Origin: JACKNG01 sp050184115
Lineage (GTDB): Bacteria > Pseudomonadota > Gammaproteobacteria > Ga0077536
Reading direction: 5' to 3'
NCBI GenBank assembly: GCA_050184115.1
Contig: JBFXAQ010000001.1
Location: forward strand, 434,001-498,000
DNA length: 64,000 bases
A model generated the notes under the pieces. The model was not told where the DNA came from. It ran no database searches and worked only from the letters and a program-made list of their open reading frames with translations. This document shows, one piece after another, positions 63,430-64,000 of the stretch. The position numbers and the translations under genes are program-made. How positions within the stretch are numbered: position 1 is the first letter of the stretch; each line of letters opens with the position of its first letter.

Positions 63430-64000
63430 ATGCTTCGCATGCTGCGGGGGATCTTCTCCAACGACCTGTCGATCGATCTCGGCACGGCTAACACCCTTAT
63501 CTATGTCCGTGGCAAGGGCATCGTGCTCAATGAACCCTCGGTCGTCGCCATCCGACGTGGTCGCGACTCCAACAACCCGAAGGCGATCGCCGCCGTCGGT
63601 GCGGAGGCCAAGCGCATGCTCGGGCGCACGCCGGGCCACATCGAGGCGATTCGCCCGCTCAAAGACGGTGTCATCGCCGACTTCACGGTCACCGAGAAAA
63701 TGCTCCAGCATTTCATTCGCAAGGTGCACGGCAACCAGCTGTTCAAGCCGAGCCCACGTGTGCTGGTATGCGTGCCGTGCGGCTCCACCCAGGTCGAGCG
63801 TCGTGCCATCAAGGAATCGGCGCAAGGTGCAGGGGCCCGCGAAGTCTTCCTGATCGAAGAACCGATGGCTGCGGCGGTCGGTGCCGGTATGCCGGTCAGT
63901 GATGCCAGTGGTTCGATGGTGCTCGACATTGGTGGCGGTACAACGGAAGTTGCAATCATCTCGCTCAACGGCATTGTCTACTCCGATTCGGTGCGTATCG
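63430..64000 (+). CDS. mreB: Rod-shape actin MreB, N-terminal part (3' end outside window)
   Basis: The first 190 residues of the bacterial actin that guides lateral wall synthesis. Starts MLRMLRGIFSNDLSIDLGTA; phosphate-1 motif DLGTANTLIYV, VLVCVPCGSTQVERRAIKES, EEPMAAAVGAG and phosphate-2 motif DIGGGTTEVAII closely follow E. coli MreB. The frame is open to the window end. ATG 63430 is used; the Met four codons in is an alternative. The usual followers mreC and mreD would lie beyond the edge. Confidence 0.96.
   Translation, partial: MLRMLRGIFSNDLSIDLGTANTLIYVRGKGIVLNEPSVVAIRRGRDSNNPKAIAAVGAEAKRMLGRTPGHIEAIRPLKDGVIADFTVTEKMLQHFIRKVHGNQLFKPSPRVLVCVPCGSTQVERRAIKESAQGAGAREVFLIEEPMAAAVGAGMPVSDASGSMVLDIGGGTTEVAIISLNGIVYSDSVRI

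Overview
The window is a GC-rich piece of a gammaproteobacterial chromosome. The evidence for this is the gene order (def-fmt-rsmB opposite LysM-dprA-smg-topA; tRNA-tuf-secE-nusG-rplKAJL-rpoBC-str-S10-spc-alpha), E. coli-like r-protein lengths, encoded CCA ends on the tRNAs, MSHA-type pilus genes and a NtrY/NtrX-TrkA/TrkH neighbourhood. The closest lineage cannot be fixed from sequence reading alone; a Chromatiales/Xanthomonadales-like bacterium fits. Nearly all of the window is coding, and there is no IS element, prophage or CRISPR array. Layout: (1) 1-7840, plus strand, is the distal part of an MSHA-like type IV pilus locus: mshE (cut by the window edge), mshG, an mshF-like gene, a major-type pilin, a Wzy/PglL-type O-oligosaccharyltransferase inserted right after the pilin, then mshC, mshD, mshO and mshP with 4-nt overlaps. 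(2) 7848-9640 holds trmL, a class 1B pyrD and a small TPR gene. (3) 9314-19503, minus strand, is one long transcription unit read def, fmt, rsmB, DUF4390, ntrY, ntrX, trkA, trkH, TPR. It joins translation initiation and rRNA methylation to a nitrogen-type two-component system and potassium uptake. (4) 19666-25003, plus strand: LysM protein, dprA, smg, topA. (5) 25293-57303, plus strand, is the main information-processing block: tRNA-Tyr, tRNA-Gly, tRNA-Thr, tuf copy 1, tRNA-Trp, secE, nusG, rplKAJL, rpoBC, rpsL, rpsG, fusA, tuf copy 2, and the complete S10, spc and alpha operons including rpmJ (37 codons). (6) 57539-59980 is an orphan RpfC-like hybrid histidine kinase with degenerate parts. 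(7) 59967-63171, minus strand, is gatB-gatA-gatC (read gatC, gatA, gatB), divergent from mreB, which runs off the right edge. Most of the window is conserved housekeeping DNA. The points that stand out are: the oligosaccharyltransferase inside the pilus locus; a NtrX with no GAFTGA loop and a broken Walker B; the divergent RpfC-like kinase; an rsmB that appears to start at CTG inside the fmt stop; a consensus promoter with an intrinsic terminator only a few bases downstream, ahead of the str operon; and two tuf genes that are identical exactly from start to stop codon and have codon use unlike their neighbours. All calls come from reading motifs, lengths and gene order; no database search was run.
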